From Prochlorococcus sp. AG-363-A16 (GTDB lineage: Bacteria; Cyanobacteriota; Cyanobacteriia; PCC-6307; Cyanobiaceae): 64,000 nt of DNA. Positions 44,176 to 53,106 of this stretch are shown in pieces. Made by a program: the position numbers and the translations under genes. The DNA lies in assembly GCA_003280345.1 (NCBI GenBank), contig QCFB01000003.1, positions 31,268 to 95,267 on the forward strand, in the 5' to 3' direction. Below the pieces are notes generated by a model that was not told the DNA's origin, made no database searches, and worked only from the letters and a program-made list of their open reading frames with translations. The first letter of the stretch is position 1, and each line of letters starts with the position of its first letter.

Positions 44176-45003
44176 ATGGATGACATTAAGAGATTGTCTT
44201 TCCAATACTTTGATGATCACGCCAACGAATATACGGAAGACTATTATTTAAGCCAACAAACGCATCCAAAGTGGGTTAGACAGAAATCAATCAAAAAACT
44301 AATCTTAAAGCATATTAATCCAAGCTCTGGTTCGATTCTTAATTTAGGATGTGGTCCTGGACTTCTTGAAGAAGAATTGGCAGATAGTGCTTACCAAGGG
44401 ATTGGACTGGACAGCTCCCCTGAGATGATAAGACTATCCAATGAAAGAGCATCCTTTAAAAAATATAAGGATAAATGGAAATTTATTGTTGGGGACTGTG
44501 AACGAACTGGCTTGCAATCTAGTTCATTTGATTGCTTAGTTGCTTCTGGACTAATTGAGTATATGCCTGAAGACAGAACCCTTCTAGATGAGGCTTATAG
44601 ATTACTAAAGAAAGACGGCATTCTTATTATAAATGTGACAAATATTCTTGGTTGGTCAACCTGTTTAAATAGATTAACTTATCACTTAAAACGCATAGGA
44701 GTAATAATTTCTATAGCCAATTTTATTAAATTAAATATATTCAAAGAAAAGGTTAGGGCAAAAGATCTTAAGTTTATCCCAAGAAAACATAGGGTCAAAA
44801 AATTTTTAAAAGATTCAAAGAAACATGGATTCTCTCATATTTATTCAGAGTATCAGGGATTCACAATTCTTCCTGCACCATTCGATATTATCTTTAATCT
44901 TTTACCAGGAAACCTAAACTCAAGATTAGAGTTTCTAAAGGATACACCCTTAAGATACTTTGGTGCTAGTTATTTGGTAGCTTTAAGAAAACGTACTGAT
45001 TGA
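44176..45003 (+). CDS. SAM-dependent methyltransferase
   Basis: 275 aa. Class I methyltransferase motif I SILNLGCGPGLLEEELAD near residues 56-73, motif II VGDCERTGL, post-II VASGLIEYMPEDRTLL. Neighbours suggest methylation of a sugar or lipid intermediate of a surface polymer, but substrate is unknown. The deacetylase-like gene begins 3 bp after its stop. Confidence 0.88.
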   Translation: MDDIKRLSFQYFDDHANEYTEDYYLSQQTHPKWVRQKSIKKLILKHINPSSGSILNLGCGPGLLEEELADSAYQGIGLDSSPEMIRLSNERASFKKYKDKWKFIVGDCERTGLQSSSFDCLVASGLIEYMPEDRTLLDEAYRLLKKDGILIINVTNILGWSTCLNRLTYHLKRIGVIISIANFIKLNIFKEKVRAKDLKFIPRKHRVKKFLKDSKKHGFSHIYSEYQGFTILPAPFDIIFNLLPGNLNSRLEFLKDTPLRYFGASYLVALRKRTD

Positions 45004-45006
45004 TTC

Positions 45007-45981
45007 ATGTCACAGTTAAAACTTAGAAGATTATTCTGTTCTACGCTTTACAATATTTTTTTAGAAAGGCTTTCAGGCTTATATAAAAATCAAAGAGTTG
45101 TCGCATTAGATTATCACTATTTTACTGATTCAGATATAGCTCATCCAGGCTTAGAGGTCTCATATTCAGTATTGGATAAACAACTAGAAATTCTTTCGGA
45201 TTATTTTGAACCTTCAGATACAGTATCTACTTTGGAATCGGTTAAAGATAACAACCTAACCAATCAAAAATCATCTGTATTAATTTCTATAGATGATGCT
45301 GATCAATCTATTAATATCGCTCTAGAATCTTTTATTAAATATAACATACCTGTTGTCCTTTTTGCACCAATTGGGTTAAACCTAGAATTAGACAGTCTTG
45401 ACGGCCTAAGAAGCAGAATTTTATGTAGATATAAAGAGCTAGAAAAAACTAAAATCATAGGTTCGTGCTTAGATAAATCATCATTTTTTAATCAGATAAT
45501 GAATTCATCCTCTAGTGAATTAATTGAAATTGAGCACAAAATAGGTCCGCCAAATAAATATAACAATATTACATCAGCTCGTAAATTCCTTTCATTAGAA
45601 GAGTTAGGAATTCTTGCTAAAAACCCTTTGATTACAATTGCCTCTCACTCTATGAGTCATAACATACTTTCAGCTTTACCCGAAAATTGGCTCCATTGGG
45701 AGATAAAGCAATCTCAGCATTATATTTCAGAAATAGGTGGGGATTCTTCTCTTTTTGCCTATCCATTTGGATTTAAAAATTCTTATAATAATGAAGTCAA
45801 GCTATTACTCTCAAAATATGGGGTGAAGTTTGCATTTTCTACAAGTGCTAATTTCATTGATCAAAATTCCGACATGCTTGCACTTGGAAGATCTTCTATG
45901 CTCAATTTTCACAGCAAGTCTTTTGTAAGTGGATCAGCTTGTGGGGCTTTCCATTATTGGGATTCAATCTTACGGCGTTGA
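45007..45981 (+). CDS. Polysaccharide deacetylase-like protein
   Basis: 324 aa. NodB/CE4-type fold: metal-binding Asp in SVLISIDDADQS (usually DDG, here DDA), the H-x3-H motif SHSMSH, and the later SLFAYPFGFKNSYNNEVKLL. Such enzymes remove acetyl groups from N-acetyl sugars. Two features are unusual (DDAD instead of DDGP, and no signal peptide), so it may act in the cytoplasm or be catalytically altered. Likely an operon with the methyltransferase. Confidence 0.85.
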   Translation: MSQLKLRRLFCSTLYNIFLERLSGLYKNQRVVALDYHYFTDSDIAHPGLEVSYSVLDKQLEILSDYFEPSDTVSTLESVKDNNLTNQKSSVLISIDDADQSINIALESFIKYNIPVVLFAPIGLNLELDSLDGLRSRILCRYKELEKTKIIGSCLDKSSFFNQIMNSSSSELIEIEHKIGPPNKYNNITSARKFLSLEELGILAKNPLITIASHSMSHNILSALPENWLHWEIKQSQHYISEIGGDSSLFAYPFGFKNSYNNEVKLLLSKYGVKFAFSTSANFIDQNSDMLALGRSSMLNFHSKSFVSGSACGAFHYWDSILRR

Positions 45982-46467
45982 CCATTTGAATTTTATTACT
46001 CAAAATATTGGCATCTTCTTTTCCATTATTTACTAAATTTTTTCTTTTCCAGAGTCCTCTTGAGATTGCAAAATTTTAAAATACTTTGCCTTCCCGATAA
46101 CACGCTCCTAATTAGCTATAGCAAGAACACTTTTCAAAGATAATTTTTTTTAATTAATCTTTTACTTTATTACTTCAAAAGATATCTAAATAAGTTTGAA
46201 AGAACCAATTTTCTTCTAAGTCAAAAATTAGTTTATATCATTAAACTGTAATTGCGTTAAGAATCAAATTTTGAGGTTAAATTCATGTCAGACTAAACTC
46301 CTAGTCTAGCCGCACAAAATCATTGCTTTAAATAGATACTCACACGTTAAATAAGAACTTCATAGCATCAAGCTATAACTGCAATTAGAAGCAGAATTTG
46401 AGGTTAGGCCTAAGTTACACCAGTTCAACAATAGTTAGATCAAAGTTGAAAAGAAGTCATTGCTACA
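45982..46467. other. Spacer with degenerate repeat
   Basis: About 485 bp. Two loosely similar blocks (AATTTTGAGGTTA near 46268 and AATTTGAGGTTA near 46393) recur, and a 31-bp piece resembling the end of ychF lies at 46339-46369. Confidence 0.55.
46339..46369. repeat. Partial copy of the ychF 3' end
   Basis: 27 of 31 bases match 47727-47757, the 3' end of ychF. On the minus strand it reads DAMKFLFNV-stop against DVMEFLFNV-stop in ychF. The two lie 1.39 kb apart in the same orientation. Confidence 0.8.
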
Positions 46468-46632
46468 TCAATCTTCTCTAACGATTCCCATATGCCCGTT
46501 ATTCTTATCGTCTTTCATCTCTTCCCTGAGTTTGTTGTAGAAAGCCACCTCTTCTGGATCATTTGAACTAAGCCCATACCCCATTATTGCCGCCACATAA
46601 ATTTTGTGTTTTCTATGAGCAGTAAGAACCAT
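46468..46632 (-). CDS. 54-aa protein of unknown function
   Basis: ATG 46632; MVLTAHRKHKIYVAAIMGYG, EEVAFYNKLREEMKDDKNNG ending VRED. Soluble with a helical acidic-basic tail. Unrecognised. Confidence 0.55.
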   Translation of the reverse strand: MVLTAHRKHKIYVAAIMGYGLSSNDPEEVAFYNKLREEMKDDKNNGHMGIVRED

Positions 46633-46671
46633 TAGTAATGTGGTGGTTTTGATTCTTCGGAAAGGGGCTAA

Positions 46672-46768
46672 TCACAAGCTTCCTTCCAATTGCTTTCTGA
46701 TATCATCCCAAGGGTCAGGCTTCGTATAATCTATTCCTAACGCTCGGAGTGTTTGTTCATTTTGAAAA
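46672..46768 (-). pseudogene. Start-less fragment QTLRALGIDYTKPDPWDDIR
   Basis: Open frame ending TGA at 46672-46674 reads EQTLRALGIDYTKPDPWDDI and RKQLEGSL but has no start; an ATG in the neighbouring frame would join it if one A were added. It lies over the start of the membrane gene on the opposite strand. Confidence 0.35.
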
Positions 46769-47628
46769 TTTTAAATAAGATACTTTCTTTTATAAGCGAT
46801 TCTTGGAAGACTTATAGGGCCTATATTTTTAGGCCAAATAAAAGAGTCAATTCAGTAAGTAGTACATCAACTGAAATAATGTATTTGCTTCTCATAAGTA
46901 CGCTTGCCTATTATTTCATTGTCTGGGTTATCTCACGCAGCCCATTAGATTATTTGTTACCAAGTATAGATTTAGATACTAATACAAGGTCACTTTATAA
47001 TCCTCATGCAGACAATAGTCATTTTGAAAGTTTTCAACATGTCCTTTTACTTTGGAATTCAATACTTGTATATAAAATAACATTCTTTAGAGAGTATAGA
47101 AGAGTTTTATTCTTGTCAATCTTTTGGTTTTGCTTAGCAATTGATGATGCGTTTCTTGTTCATGATTCAATTGGTAGTGATTTCATCCGGCCGTTCTATC
47201 AGAAAATCTCTCCAGGTATAGAATGGATCCGTTATAAAGATTTAGGGGAACTAACATATTGGCTATTTATTTTAATACTATTAATTATATTTACTGTAAT
47301 GGCCTGGCCTAAAGCTGGTTCTAAGGCTAAAGGTTTTATCTACAAAAATCTTGGTATGTTTTTTGTATTGGGCTTTTATGCTGTAGTTATTGATATGGTT
47401 GGACCTAATATAATTGCGCCTCTAAACAGTGTGACCTTAAATGGCCTATTTACTTTTATCGAAGAGTTTGGAGAGATTTCAGTTGTTATAGCAGCTTTCC
47501 TGTTTCTATTTTATACTATACAAAGTGTAAAACTTGGAGATGAATACACAACTCTATTTGAAAAGAACTTCAAGCTAGAAGAAGAACTCAAGAATCTAAA
47601 GGCTGAACTAGCAGCAGCTAGAGATTAG
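46753..47628 (+). CDS. Multi-pass membrane protein of the polysaccharide segment
   Basis: About 291 aa from TTG 46753; the true start could be a TTG nine bases later. Roughly six TM helices (AYYFIVWVI, VLFLSIFWFCLAIDDAFL, LTYWLFILILLIIFTVMAWP, LGMFFVLGFYAVVIDMV …) and a C-terminal coiled coil KLEEELKNLKAELAAARD. Conserved-looking acidic residues IDDAFLVHD and HDSIG lie in a helix. Function unknown. Confidence 0.75.
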   Translation: MFILKILNKILSFISDSWKTYRAYIFRPNKRVNSVSSTSTEIMYLLLISTLAYYFIVWVISRSPLDYLLPSIDLDTNTRSLYNPHADNSHFESFQHVLLLWNSILVYKITFFREYRRVLFLSIFWFCLAIDDAFLVHDSIGSDFIRPFYQKISPGIEWIRYKDLGELTYWLFILILLIIFTVMAWPKAGSKAKGFIYKNLGMFFVLGFYAVVIDMVGPNIIAPLNSVTLNGLFTFIEEFGEISVVIAAFLFLFYTIQSVKLGDEYTTLFEKNFKLEEELKNLKAELAAARD

Positions 47629-47727
47629 TAGTCCCTATCTTGAAAGATTCGTCATCAAGTCCCTAATATTGATAAATAGAAATGACTTTCAAATATAAGT
47701 ATTAAATAATTTTTTATAGTAATGTTC

Positions 47728-48819
47728 TCACACATTAAATAAGAACTCCATAACGTCTCCTTCTTCTACAACATATTCCTTCCCTTCACTTCTAAGCCAG
47801 CCATTGTTACGTGCTTCTGCAAAGGAGCCTGCTTTAAGGAGTTTTTTATACCCAATAGTTTGAGCTCTTATAAAACCTCTTTCAAAATCGGTATGAATAA
47901 CCCCCGCAGCTTGCGGTGCCTTCATTCCTGCTTTAATTGTCCACGCCCGAGTTTCTTTCTCTCCTGTAGTGAAGTATGTACGGAGTCCTAAAATTCGGTA
48001 TGTGGCATTTATTAAGCTTTTAAGGCCACCTTCAGTTACTCCCAAACCTTTTAAATAGTCAAGTCGCTCTTCTTCTCCAAGTTCAACTAATTCGGCCTCA
48101 ACCTGAGCAGATATCTTGATAACTTCAGCTCCATCACTGTTTGCTAATTTTAGAACTTCATCGCAATAATCATTCCCCTTAGCAAGATCATTCTCACTCA
48201 AGTTAATTGCATAAATAATCGGTTTAAAGGTTAATAGTCCAAGGTTTTTTGTAAGATTAATTTCTTCCTCATTAAGTTTCACATTCCTTGCCGCACCTCC
48301 TTCTTCGATTACAGAAGAGACTTTTCTCAGAGCAGCATCTTCTATCTGTGCATCTTTATTTGTCCTGATCAGTTTCTTTAGTCGCTCCCTGCGTTTCTCA
48401 ATTTGAGTAAGGTCTGCCAAACCAAGCTCAAGATTTATAACCTCAGCATCCCTTACAGGGCTAACAGATCCAGAAACATGAATCACATCTGGATCATCAA
48501 AGCAACGCACAACATGAACAATGGCATCAACCTCTCGAATATTCGCAAGAAACTTATTCCCCAAGCCCTCTCCCCTACTGGCTCCTTGAACTAAACCCGC
48601 AATATCAACAAACTCCATCCTTGTAGGGATAAGTTCTTTGCTGCAGCTAAGTTCTGAAAGCAGATATAGGCGGTTATCTGGAACTGCCACAGATCCCACA
48701 TTTGGTTCAATTGTGCAAAAAGGAAAGTTCGCGGCTTGTGCCTGAGCATTAGCCACTAATGCATTGAATAAAGTCGACTTTCCTACATTTGGAAGTCCAA
48801 CAATTCCTGCTTTAAGCAT
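47728..48819 (-). CDS. ychF: Redox-regulated ATPase YchF (Obg-family GTPase-like)
   Basis: 363 aa from ATG 48819 (MLKAGIVGLPNVGKSTLFNA), the normal length; the frame extends 24 residues upstream without family support. Universally conserved OLA1/YchF ATPase linked to ribosomes and stress. P-loop GLPNVGKST, switch DIAGLVQGASRGEGLGNKFL, and C-terminal TGS domain QAAGVIHTDFERGFIRAQTI. Ends MEFLFNV. Confidence 0.97.
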   Translation of the reverse strand: MLKAGIVGLPNVGKSTLFNALVANAQAQAANFPFCTIEPNVGSVAVPDNRLYLLSELSCSKELIPTRMEFVDIAGLVQGASRGEGLGNKFLANIREVDAIVHVVRCFDDPDVIHVSGSVSPVRDAEVINLELGLADLTQIEKRRERLKKLIRTNKDAQIEDAALRKVSSVIEEGGAARNVKLNEEEINLTKNLGLLTFKPIIYAINLSENDLAKGNDYCDEVLKLANSDGAEVIKISAQVEAELVELGEEERLDYLKGLGVTEGGLKSLINATYRILGLRTYFTTGEKETRAWTIKAGMKAPQAAGVIHTDFERGFIRAQTIGYKKLLKAGSFAEARNNGWLRSEGKEYVVEEGDVMEFLFNV

Positions 48820-48981
48820 GCGCGGGAATCTAGCCGCTCCCCGCGGCAGAATTAGTTGAACCAAAATACCTGCAGTTGGCCCCACTACCAACCAATTTTG
48901 GAGACTAAGTACACACTTTCATCCTCGAAACAGTAAATTCAGCTCAAGAACAACTCATTCAAAGGTCTTCTAATTTAAAAA

Positions 48982-50052
48982 ATGATTGGGACAATTCCCC
49001 TGAAAAAAAAATGGATAAGCATTGGTGCATTTTTAGTACTGATGTGTAGTGGTGGTCTGGTTTGGAAATTAAGCCCCTTGCAACACAGGAGCAGAGACAT
49101 CAGCAGCTACACCGTTGAAGCAGAAAGTGGCTCACTGCCAGGATTAATTACAGCTAGCGGAGAATTACGAGCGGAAAGAAGCGTGAACGTAAGTCCAGAA
49201 AAACAAGGTCTCCTCAAAGAGCTCTATGTCGATGAAGGGGACGTAGTTAGCGAGGGGCAATTAATTGCAAAAATGAATGCTGGTGATTATTTATATCGCT
49301 TAAACGAACTAAAGGCTGAATACAAAAAACAAAAAGCAGCATTCAACCGCCGCGAAGAGCTTTTTAGAGAAGGCGCAATTAGTGCAGAAGAGCATGCGGA
49401 ATACCTCAACCGCTTTCAAACAAGCAAAGCTCGTCTTAAGCAAAGGGAAGTGGAAGGAAATGAACTTCTGATTCGAGCCCCCTTCAGTGGCTTGGTTACC
49501 GCAAGATATGCAGAACCAGGTGCATTCGTAACCCCCACAACAAGAGCCTCATCTACGGCTGGCTCAACAAGTACTTCAATAATTGAGCTTTCTCAAGGTC
49601 TTGAAGTAACAGCTAAAGTTCCTGAGAGTGATATAGGAAGAATCCGCATTGGGCAAGATGCAAATATAAGAGTAGACGCTTTCCCAGATAAGCGTTTTAA
49701 AGCAAAGGTTAGCGAGATTGCTCCAAGAGCTATAAAGATCAACAATGTCACATCTTTTGAGGTGACATTGTTGATCTTTAACCCACCAACAACATTAAGA
49801 ATAGGCATGACGGCTGATATTAATTTTCAAGCCGGTGAAACCCCTATCAGCACATTGGTCCCAACCGTGGCGATTGTGACAGAAAATGGCAGTCCAGGAG
49901 TCCTGGTGGTTGGCCAAAACCAACAGCCAAGGTTTCAAAAAGTAGAACTTGGCACTAGTAGTGGTAGTAAAACTGCAATCATCAAAGGTATTAATCCAGG
50001 CAATCAAATTTTCATAGATTTGCCACCATGGGCCAAACAAAAAAGGAATTAA
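48982..50052 (+). CDS. HlyD/RND-type membrane fusion (adaptor) protein
   Basis: 356 aa. N-terminal membrane anchor (residues ~9-25), lipoyl-like half ERSVNVSPEKQGLLKELYVD, coiled-coil hairpin, second half LLIRAPFSGLVTARYAEPGA, then beta-barrel domain. Adaptors of this class bridge an inner-membrane ABC or RND exporter with an outer-membrane channel. The transporter partner is not adjacent. It contains the perfect inverted repeat at 49734. Confidence 0.92.
   Translation: MIGTIPLKKKWISIGAFLVLMCSGGLVWKLSPLQHRSRDISSYTVEAESGSLPGLITASGELRAERSVNVSPEKQGLLKELYVDEGDVVSEGQLIAKMNAGDYLYRLNELKAEYKKQKAAFNRREELFREGAISAEEHAEYLNRFQTSKARLKQREVEGNELLIRAPFSGLVTARYAEPGAFVTPTTRASSTAGSTSTSIIELSQGLEVTAKVPESDIGRIRIGQDANIRVDAFPDKRFKAKVSEIAPRAIKINNVTSFEVTLLIFNPPTTLRIGMTADINFQAGETPISTLVPTVAIVTENGSPGVLVVGQNQQPRFQKVELGTSSGSKTAIIKGINPGNQIFIDLPPWAKQKRN
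49734..49779. repeat. Perfect 18-bp inverted repeat inside a coding sequence
   Basis: AAAGATCAACAATGTCAC (49734-49751), 10-nt loop, and its exact reverse complement (49762-49779), in frame within the adaptor gene. It encodes KINNVTSFEVTLLIF. Far longer than expected by chance. Confidence 0.97.
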
Positions 50053-50088
50053 TTCTCTTTTTATCAAATCTTCTAAACTTCACGTTCT

Positions 50089-53055
50089 ATGCCTGAGGAA
50101 GCCACAAAGCCAATTTTGCTTGTCGTTGATGGACACTCATTAGCATTCCGAAGTTTCTATGCTTTTAGCAAAGGTGGTGAAGGAGGGTTAACAACAAAGG
50201 ATGGTAGACCAACAAGTGTTACCTTTGGCTTTCTTAAATCCTTACTTGAAAACTGCAAGGTGCTTAGCCCTCAAGGGGTAACTATTGCATTCGATACTGC
50301 CGAACCCACATTCCGTCATAAAAGAGATCCAAATTACAAAGCTAATAGGGATGTAGCACCGGAAATTTTCTTTCAAGATCTCGAACAACTACAAGAAATT
50401 CTCCAAGAGAGTTTAAATCTCCCTCTTTGCATGGAGCCTGGATACGAGGCTGATGATGTGATTGGAACTATTGCAAAGAAGGCCACCGGCGATGGTTGGA
50501 GTGTGCGCATCCTCTCAGGAGATCGTGATCTCTTTCAACTTGTAGACGATCAAAAAGACATTGCTGTGATGTATATGGGAGGTGGCCCTTACTCAAAGAG
50601 TGGTAGTCCCACTTTGATTGACGAAGATGGAGTAAAAGACAAACTTGGAGTTGCGCCAAGAAAAGTTGTTGACCTTAAAGCTCTAACAGGTGACAGTTCC
50701 GACAACATACCTGGAGTTAAAGGAGTTGGTTCGAAAACCGCTATTAATCTTCTTCTAGAGAATGGAGATCTTGATGGAGTTTATTCAACTCTAGAAAAAC
50801 TGGAAAGTGAAGGGGAGAAAGCTTCAAAGGGGGCAATTAAAGGCTTGTTAAAAGGAAAGCTAAAAAAAGACAGAGCTAATGCTTACCTATCACGGTATCT
50901 TGCGGAAATAATCGTTGAAGTTCCTCTTAGAAATATACCAAGATATGAACTTAGCTCTGTTAATGAAGATGGTCTAACAAAACAGCTAGAAGGATTAGAT
51001 CTCAGCAGTTTGGTGCGTCAAATACCCATTTTTGTCGCAACCTTTTCTCATGGAGGGTTCCAAACAAATAAAAAAGGAATTGAAAAAAGCAATCAACCTA
51101 AAGGAGGTAAAAAAGGGCATCCCTCCAGCAAACAAGATTTGACCATTAGCTCAAAGGGAATACCTCCTCTTACACCTCAATTGATCACTACTCATTCTTG
51201 CTTGGCAGAACTGTTAAAACGTCTACTAAATCATAAAGACAAGCTTGAACCTGTCGCTATAGATACAGAAACGACTAGCTTGAATCCCTTTAAAGCCGAA
51301 CTAGTTGGGATAGGAATCTGTTGGGGAGATGAGACAAGTGACATGGCTTATATACCGATTGGTCATAAGACCAAAGAGGAATTGGGTTTCGACGAACAAA
51401 TTAAAAGACAACTCCCTCTAGAGGATGTCATCAAGGCTATCAACCCTTGGTTAAGTAGCTGCGACCATCCAAAAGTACTCCAAAACGCCAAATACGATCG
51501 CCTTATTTTTCTTCGACATGGAGTAAAAATTGGAGGTCTAGTCCTGGACACCCTTCTTGCTGACTACATACGTGATGCAGGCGCTAAGCATAGTTTGGAA
51601 GCAATGGCAAAAAGAGAGTTCTCTTTTACTCCTGAAAGCTTTATTGATCTTGTAAGCAAAGGTCAGACATTTGCCGACGTAGAAATCACTAAAGCAAGTA
51701 TGTACTGTGCCATGGATGTCTACCTAACTAGGAAACTAGCCTCTCGACTAAAAAAACAACTTGAGGGATTGGGGCCAGAGCTTATTAGTCTTTTAGAAAA
51801 AGTTGAACTACCACTTGAAAAAGTTTTAGCAGAAATGGAAGCAACAGGTATTCGTATTGACGTCCCTTATCTCAATAAGCTAAAAATCGAATTAGCTGAA
51901 AATCTAAGTCAACTTGAGAAAAAAGCTCATGACATTGCAGGGGTGGCTTTTAATTTAGCGTCTCCAAAGCAACTTGGAGAGCTGCTTTTTGAAATACTAA
52001 AGCTGGATCGAAAAAAATCCCGACGTACAAAAACTGGTTGGAGTACAGATGCAAATGTCCTAGAAAAACTAGAGAATGACCATCCTATAGTTTCATTATT
52101 AATAGAGCACCGAACCCTTAGCAAGCTACAAAGTACTTACGTAGAAGCTCTGCCTCAGCTAGTGGAAGCAGAGACAGGGAGAGTACATACTGACTTCAAT
52201 CAAGCCGTAACTACAACTGGTCGACTAAGTAGCAGCAATCCAAATCTTCAAAATATTCCCATCCGTACCGATTTCAGCCGTCGTATACGCAAAGCTTTTC
52301 TACCCCAGGAAGCTTGGAAATTACTTAGTGCAGACTATTCACAAATCGAACTGCGAATACTGACTCATATGTCAGGAGAAGAGGTCTTACAAGATGCCTA
52401 TCGAAATGGAGATGATGTCCATGAACTCACAGCAAAGCTTTTACTTGAGAAACAATCAATTAATTCTGAAGAACGGCGTTTAGGCAAAACAATCAATTTC
52501 GGAGTGATTTATGGCATGGGTGCTCAACGTTTTGCTCGTTCAACTGGAGTGAGTCAATCGGAAGCCAAAGATTTCCTTAACCGTTTTAAAGAGCGTTATC
52601 AAAAAGTTTTTGAATTTCTTGAACTACAAGAGAGGCTTGCTCTAACCAAGGGTTATGTAGAAACTCTCCTGGGTAGACGTCGTACTTTTAACTTCGATCC
52701 AAATGGCCTAGGGAGGCTATTAGGGAAAGATCCATATTCAATTGATTTAACTCTTGCTCGTCGCGGTGGCTTAGAAGCTCAACAACTTCGTGCAGCCGCT
52801 AATGCTCCAATTCAAGGTTCTAGCGCAGATATCATTAAACTAGCAATGATTGGGCTTCACAAAAAACTCAAAGAAGCCTCTCTACCAGCGAACATTCTTT
52901 TACAGGTACATGACGAACTGGTCTTAGAAGTAGAGCCAGCAGTCCTTAAAGAGGTACAAGATCTTGTTATTAACACCATGGAACAAGCTATAAGCCTTAG
53001 TGTTCCTCTTGTTGTTGAGACAGGAATAGGAACTAACTGGATGGAGGCCAAATAA
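50089..53055 (+). CDS. polA: DNA polymerase I
   Basis: 988 aa. 5'-3' exonuclease (residues 1-~320), then an intact-looking 3'-5' exonuclease domain (DTETT near 391, with a later D-x-x-x-Y-type motif) and polymerase domain (LLSADYSQIELRILTHMSG near 747, QVHDELVLEV near 939). Fills gaps after Okazaki RNA removal and in excision repair. ATG start 37 bp after the adaptor gene. Confidence 0.97.
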   Translation: MPEEATKPILLVVDGHSLAFRSFYAFSKGGEGGLTTKDGRPTSVTFGFLKSLLENCKVLSPQGVTIAFDTAEPTFRHKRDPNYKANRDVAPEIFFQDLEQLQEILQESLNLPLCMEPGYEADDVIGTIAKKATGDGWSVRILSGDRDLFQLVDDQKDIAVMYMGGGPYSKSGSPTLIDEDGVKDKLGVAPRKVVDLKALTGDSSDNIPGVKGVGSKTAINLLLENGDLDGVYSTLEKLESEGEKASKGAIKGLLKGKLKKDRANAYLSRYLAEIIVEVPLRNIPRYELSSVNEDGLTKQLEGLDLSSLVRQIPIFVATFSHGGFQTNKKGIEKSNQPKGGKKGHPSSKQDLTISSKGIPPLTPQLITTHSCLAELLKRLLNHKDKLEPVAIDTETTSLNPFKAELVGIGICWGDETSDMAYIPIGHKTKEELGFDEQIKRQLPLEDVIKAINPWLSSCDHPKVLQNAKYDRLIFLRHGVKIGGLVLDTLLADYIRDAGAKHSLEAMAKREFSFTPESFIDLVSKGQTFADVEITKASMYCAMDVYLTRKLASRLKKQLEGLGPELISLLEKVELPLEKVLAEMEATGIRIDVPYLNKLKIELAENLSQLEKKAHDIAGVAFNLASPKQLGELLFEILKLDRKKSRRTKTGWSTDANVLEKLENDHPIVSLLIEHRTLSKLQSTYVEALPQLVEAETGRVHTDFNQAVTTTGRLSSSNPNLQNIPIRTDFSRRIRKAFLPQEAWKLLSADYSQIELRILTHMSGEEVLQDAYRNGDDVHELTAKLLLEKQSINSEERRLGKTINFGVIYGMGAQRFARSTGVSQSEAKDFLNRFKERYQKVFEFLELQERLALTKGYVETLLGRRRTFNFDPNGLGRLLGKDPYSIDLTLARRGGLEAQQLRAAANAPIQGSSADIIKLAMIGLHKKLKEASLPANILLQVHDELVLEVEPAVLKEVQDLVINTMEQAISLSVPLVVETGIGTNWMEAK

Positions 53056-53106
53056 AAGCAATAGCAACCATGAATGTGATAGCCCTACAAACAAATTTCT
53101 AATCAA

